Shown: positions 60,872-64,000 of the stretch, piece by piece | How positions within the stretch are numbered: the first letter of the stretch is position 1 | Layout: each line of letters starts with the position of its first letter | From: Streptomyces sp. AM 4-1-1 | GTDB lineage: Bacteria > Actinomycetota > Actinomycetes > Streptomycetales > Streptomycetaceae | Direction: 5' to 3' | Length of the DNA stretch: 64,000 nucleotides | NCBI RefSeq assembly: GCF_029167625.1 | Contig: NZ_CP119145.1 | Location: forward strand, 2,356,001 to 2,420,000 | Made by a program: the position numbers and the translations under genes | The notes under the pieces: model-generated | The model's input: the letters and a program-made list of their open reading frames with translations, nothing else | Database searches by the model: none | What the model was told of the DNA's origin: nothing

Positions 60872-62233
60872 GTGTCCACCACGACAGCGGGAGGCGCCGG
60901 CGCCGCGCCTCCCGCCGACAGGCGTCCCCCTGAGCGCACACGCAAGAGCGTGACCGGCACCCGGCGGCTCGTCGCGGCGGTCTTCCTGCTGCCGACCCTG
61001 GTGCTGCTCGGCGCGCTCGTGGTCTATCCGATCGTGTACTCCGTCTACCGGTCGTTCCTCGACCAGGCGGGCACGGGCTTCGTCGGCCTCGACAACTACA
61101 GGGCGCTGTTCACGGACGCCACCATCCGTACGGCGGTCAAGAACAACGCGATCTGGATCGTGCTGGCGCCGACCGTCTCCACCGTGCTCGGGCTGATCTT
61201 CGCGGTACTGACCGAACGCATCCGGTGGGGCACGGCGTTCAAGCTGATCGTCTTCATGCCGATGGCGATCTCCATGCTCGCCGCGGGCATCATCTTCCGG
61301 CTGGTGTACGACCAGGCGCCGGAGCGCGGGGTCGCCAACGCGGTCTGGGTGGGCGTGCACGACACGTTCGCCGAGTCGTCCGGCTTCCCGAAGGCGCACC
61401 CGCTGCCCGTGCACCCGCTGACGGCGGGCGGCGGCGGGTCGTTCGTCACCAAGGCCCCGGTACGGACCGGGCACCCGGTCCTGCTGCCGCTGGTCGGTGT
61501 GGCGCCCGCGAAGATGCCGGGCGACGCGCGGCCCGCGAAGACCCCCGCCGCCGAGCCCGGAAAGATCACCGGCACCGCCTGGCTGGACTTCACCAAGGGC
61601 GGCGGCGGCAGGCCGAACGTCGTCGACGCCCGGGAACTCGGCCTCAAGGGCATCAAGGTCGAGGCCGTCAAGGACGGCAGGGTGGTCGCGTCGGCGACGG
61701 CGGGGGCGGACGGCACGTTCACCCTGCCCGCGTCGGCGGACGGCGCCCGGCTCCGCCTTCCGGCCGCCAACTTCGAGGAGGCGTACAACGGCGTCGACTG
61801 GCTCGGCCCCTCCCTGGTGACCCCCGCGATCATCGGCAGCTACGTCTGGATGTGGGCGGGTTTCGCCATGGTCCTGATCGCCGCGGGACTGGCCGGGCTG
61901 CCGCGCGAACTCCTCGAAGCGGCCCGGGTGGACGGCGCCAACGAGTGGCAGGTCTTCCGCCGGATCACGGTCCCGCTGCTCGCACCGGTCCTCGCGGTGG
62001 TGCTGGTCACGCTGATGATCAACGTACTGAAGGTCTTCGACCTGGTCTTCATCATCGCGCCCGGCTCGTCCCAGGACGACGCGAACGTGCTGGCGCTCCA
62101 GTTGTACCGGTCCTCGTTCGGCACCGACGCGGACCTCGGGATCGGCAGCGCCATCGCGGTGCTCCTGCTGCTCCTGGTGATACCGGTGATGCTGTTCAAC
62201 GTCCGGCGGATACGGAAGGAGGGGCGCCGATGA
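60872..62233 (+). CDS. Sugar ABC transporter permease with inserted extracytoplasmic domain
   Basis: 453-residue MalF-type permease. Family permeases have about 300 residues; here the membrane part is split by an insert from about residue 147 to 310. The insert contains an Ala/Pro linker and GKITGTAWLDF, GLKGIKVEAVKDGRVVASATA and DGTFTLPA (pieces of a carboxypeptidase-regulatory or Cna-B-like beta sandwich). It lies between helices 3 and 4, predicted outside. The EAA loop LEAARVDGANEWQVFRRI is normal. GTG start, 4 nt after the binding-protein stop. Confidence 0.92.
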   Translation: MSTTTAGGAGAAPPADRRPPERTRKSVTGTRRLVAAVFLLPTLVLLGALVVYPIVYSVYRSFLDQAGTGFVGLDNYRALFTDATIRTAVKNNAIWIVLAPTVSTVLGLIFAVLTERIRWGTAFKLIVFMPMAISMLAAGIIFRLVYDQAPERGVANAVWVGVHDTFAESSGFPKAHPLPVHPLTAGGGGSFVTKAPVRTGHPVLLPLVGVAPAKMPGDARPAKTPAAEPGKITGTAWLDFTKGGGGRPNVVDARELGLKGIKVEAVKDGRVVASATAGADGTFTLPASADGARLRLPAANFEEAYNGVDWLGPSLVTPAIIGSYVWMWAGFAMVLIAAGLAGLPRELLEAARVDGANEWQVFRRITVPLLAPVLAVVLVTLMINVLKVFDLVFIIAPGSSQDDANVLALQLYRSSFGTDADLGIGSAIAVLLLLLVIPVMLFNVRRIRKEGRR

Positions 62234-63108
62234 CCCTCACCGACGGGGCGAAGTCCGGGCGGTCGCTCGGTGCCCGGCTCGCGGCCCGCGCCGGGGGCGG
62301 GGTGATGCGGGTCCTCCTGGTCCTGGTGGCCCTGTTCTGGCTGATGCCGACGATCGGCCTGCTGCTGTCGTCGCTGCGCGGCCCCTCCGACATCGCGGCG
62401 ACCGGATGGTGGAAGGTCTTCACGGCCCCGACCGAGCTGACCTTCGACAACTACTCCCGGCTGCTGGACAACCCGACCATCACGCACTCCCTCCTCAGCA
62501 CGGTGCTGATCACCGTCCCGGCGACGCTCCTGGTCGTGGTGATCGGCTCGTTCGCCGGATACGTCTTCGCCTGGATGGAGTTCCCGGGACGCGACTGGCT
62601 GTTCCTGGTGGTCGTGGGGCTGCTGGTGGTGCCGGTGCAGGTGGCGCTGATCCCGGTCTCGAAGCTGTTCGGCGCGATCGGCGTCTTCGAGACGACCTTC
62701 GGCGTGATCATGTTCCACACGGCGTTCGGGCTGCCGTTCGCCATCTTCCTGCTGCGGAACTTCTTCGCGGAGATCCCGCGCGAACTCCTTGAGGCGGCCA
62801 GGCTGGACGGCGCCGGTGAGATCCGGCTGTTCACCCGGGTCGTACTGCCGCTGGGCGGTCCGGCGATCGCGTCGCTCGGCATCTTCCAGTTCCTCTGGGT
62901 GTGGAACGACATGCTCGTCGCGCTGATCTTCGCGGACTCCGGCTCACCGCCGATCACCGTGGCGCTGCAACAACAGGTGCGGCAGTTCGGCAACAACATC
63001 GACGTCCTGGCACCCGGCGCCTTCGTGTCGATGGTGATCCCGCTCGCGGTGTTCTTCGCGTTCCAGCGGCAGTTCGTCTCGGGGGTGATGGCGGGCGCGG
63101 TGAAATGA
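62230..63108 (+). CDS. Sugar ABC transporter permease, MalG type
   Basis: 292-residue CUT1 permease with six helices. The EAA loop reads LEAARLDGAGEIRLFTRV (about residue 198). ATGA overlap with the upstream permease gene shows translational coupling. It forms the channel with the insert-bearing permease. Confidence 0.94.
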   Translation: MTLTDGAKSGRSLGARLAARAGGGVMRVLLVLVALFWLMPTIGLLLSSLRGPSDIAATGWWKVFTAPTELTFDNYSRLLDNPTITHSLLSTVLITVPATLLVVVIGSFAGYVFAWMEFPGRDWLFLVVVGLLVVPVQVALIPVSKLFGAIGVFETTFGVIMFHTAFGLPFAIFLLRNFFAEIPRELLEAARLDGAGEIRLFTRVVLPLGGPAIASLGIFQFLWVWNDMLVALIFADSGSPPITVALQQQVRQFGNNIDVLAPGAFVSMVIPLAVFFAFQRQFVSGVMAGAVK

Positions 63109-63128
63109 CGCCCGGCGTCGGTCCGAAG

Positions 63129-63155
63129 CGGCCCCCGGCACCCGTCCGGGGGCCG
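63129..63155 (+). terminator. Hairpin terminator after the sugar operon
   Basis: 10-bp stem CGGCCCCCGG (63129-63138) with its complement (63146-63155), 20 nt after the MalG-type stop. Confidence 0.7.
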
Positions 63156-63263
63156 TCCGCGTCCCCCCGCTTCCCCCATATGCCACGTCCGGCGTAACCA
63201 GGTCACTCCATCGGCCGTTGGCGGGCCATCTGCCCGCGCCAGCGACCGACCCATGGATGTGTT

Positions 63264-64000
63264 GTGCCCCGGTTCAGTGTCATCGTGCCCGCGTACCGGG
63301 TCCAGGCGTATCTGCACGACAGCCTGGACTCCGTGCTCACCCAGTCCTTCGACGACTTCGAGCTCATCGCGGTCGACGACTGCTCACCCGACGCCTGCGG
63401 CGCCGTCATCGACGAGTACGCCGCCCGCGACCCCCGCGTACGCGCCCTCCACCTGCCGGAGAACGTCGGCCTCGGCCGGGCCCGCAACGCCGGTATCGCC
63501 GAGGCCACCGGGGACTACCTGCTCTTCCTGGACAGCGACGACACCCTCACCCCCGGCGCGCTGCGGGCCGTCGCCGACCGGATCGACGCGGCCGGGGACC
63601 CCGACGTACTGGTCTACGACTACGCCCGTACGTACTGGTCCGGCGAGCGCGTCCGCAACATGTTCGCGGACCGGCTCACCGAGACCGGACCCGCCGCCTT
63701 CACCCTCGCCGACCGCCCCGGGCTGCTGAAGGTCCTGATGGTGGTCTGGAACAAGGCGTACCGCCGCGACTTCGTCGAGGAGCACGGCTTCAGCTTCCCG
63801 CCGGGCTACTACGAGGACACGCCCTGGACCTATCCGACGCTGATGGCGGCCCGTTCGATCGCCGTGCTCGACCGGGTCTGCGTCGACTACCGGCAGCGGC
63901 GGCGGGGGAACATCCTCTCCACCACCAGCCACCGGCACTTCGACGTCTTCGACCAGTACGACCGGGTCTTCGCGTTCATCGACGCCCACCCCCGGCTCGC
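63264..64000 (+). CDS. GT2 glycosyltransferase, 3' end outside window
   Basis: 245 residues visible from a GTG at 63264 (MPRFSVIVPAYRVQAYL). The GT-A core is clear: VDDCSPDACG (about residue 40), GLGRARNAGI, LFLDSDDTLTPGAL with the DxD metal site, then a VVWNKAYRRDF acceptor segment. In Streptomyces such N-termini are often fused to a CDP-glycerol glycerophosphotransferase for teichoic acid synthesis; the window ends too soon to tell. The ribosome site is weak. Confidence 0.88.
   Translation, partial: MPRFSVIVPAYRVQAYLHDSLDSVLTQSFDDFELIAVDDCSPDACGAVIDEYAARDPRVRALHLPENVGLGRARNAGIAEATGDYLLFLDSDDTLTPGALRAVADRIDAAGDPDVLVYDYARTYWSGERVRNMFADRLTETGPAAFTLADRPGLLKVLMVVWNKAYRRDFVEEHGFSFPPGYYEDTPWTYPTLMAARSIAVLDRVCVDYRQRRRGNILSTTSHRHFDVFDQYDRVFAFIDAHPRL

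Overview
The window is about 64 kb of very GC-rich, gene-dense chromosome from a Streptomyces or close relative. The evidence is strongly GC-biased codons with frequent GTG and TTG starts, many GTGA/ATGA stop-start overlaps, and marker genes: PkaA/PkaB-type Ser/Thr kinases, FtsEX-SmpB-tmRNA, an XRE(DUF5753)-DUF397-HATPase regulatory cassette, MatAB-type extracellular glycan genes, a LAXTG sortase substrate, and a chitin-sugar ABC operon with a DasR-like operator. From memory, the gene order follows the S. coelicolor stretch from hppD (SCO2927) to the glycosyltransferases near SCO2981; I could not check this. Most of it is conserved core-type chromosome. I see no prophage, plasmid, CRISPR array, rRNA operon or biosynthetic gene cluster.

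Layout. 0-6.6 kb: 4-hydroxyphenylpyruvate dioxygenase (cut by the window edge), a divergent Lrp/AsnC regulator, a four-gene betaine/choline-type ABC operon and a Lon-like secreted protease. 6.7-15 kb: IclR regulator, SF2 helicase, Doc toxin with small antitoxin, MFS exporter, tRNA-Cys, and a lipoprotein coupled to a large WXG-like protein. 15-20.5 kb: a three-subunit molybdenum-hydroxylase-like complex whose large subunit lacks familiar active-site signatures and whose Fe-S subunit has a long disordered extension. 20.6-25.6 kb: sugar ABC transporter plus GH20 hexosaminidase behind a dre-like operator. 25.8-34.3 kb: DUF3039 protein, AlgH, MurA, HU, malic enzyme, HelD-type RNA polymerase-associated helicase, CGNR regulator.

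34.4-44.4 kb: two GNAT acetyltransferases flanking a repeat-filled spacer, a uroporphyrinogen-III synthase, a three-gene surface-glycan operon (MatA-like, MatB-like, acyltransferase) and the XRE/DUF397/HATPase cassette around a nested palindromic operator. 44.5-49.2 kb: tmRNA, smpB, an S41 protease, ftsX and ftsE run as one minus-strand block, with a 160-bp MITE-like element between ftsX and the protease gene. 49.2-54.8 kb: LAXTG surface protein, prfB, pkaB and pkaA. 55.3-64 kb: a large FHA/EccC-like protein read divergently from the kinases, a second sugar ABC operon whose first permease carries an inserted beta-rich extracytoplasmic domain, and the start of a GT2 glycosyltransferase.

Two themes recur. 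One is N-acetylglucosamine metabolism: import and trimming of chitin oligomers, MurA, and a PNAG-type polymer synthase. The other is trans-translation and translation termination (tmRNA, SmpB, RF2). The best candidates for undescribed biology are the atypical molybdo-flavoprotein complex, the WXG-like protein with its lipoprotein, the FHA/EccC-like protein with Arg in place of the Walker A Lys, the permease with the inserted domain, and the MITE-like element.
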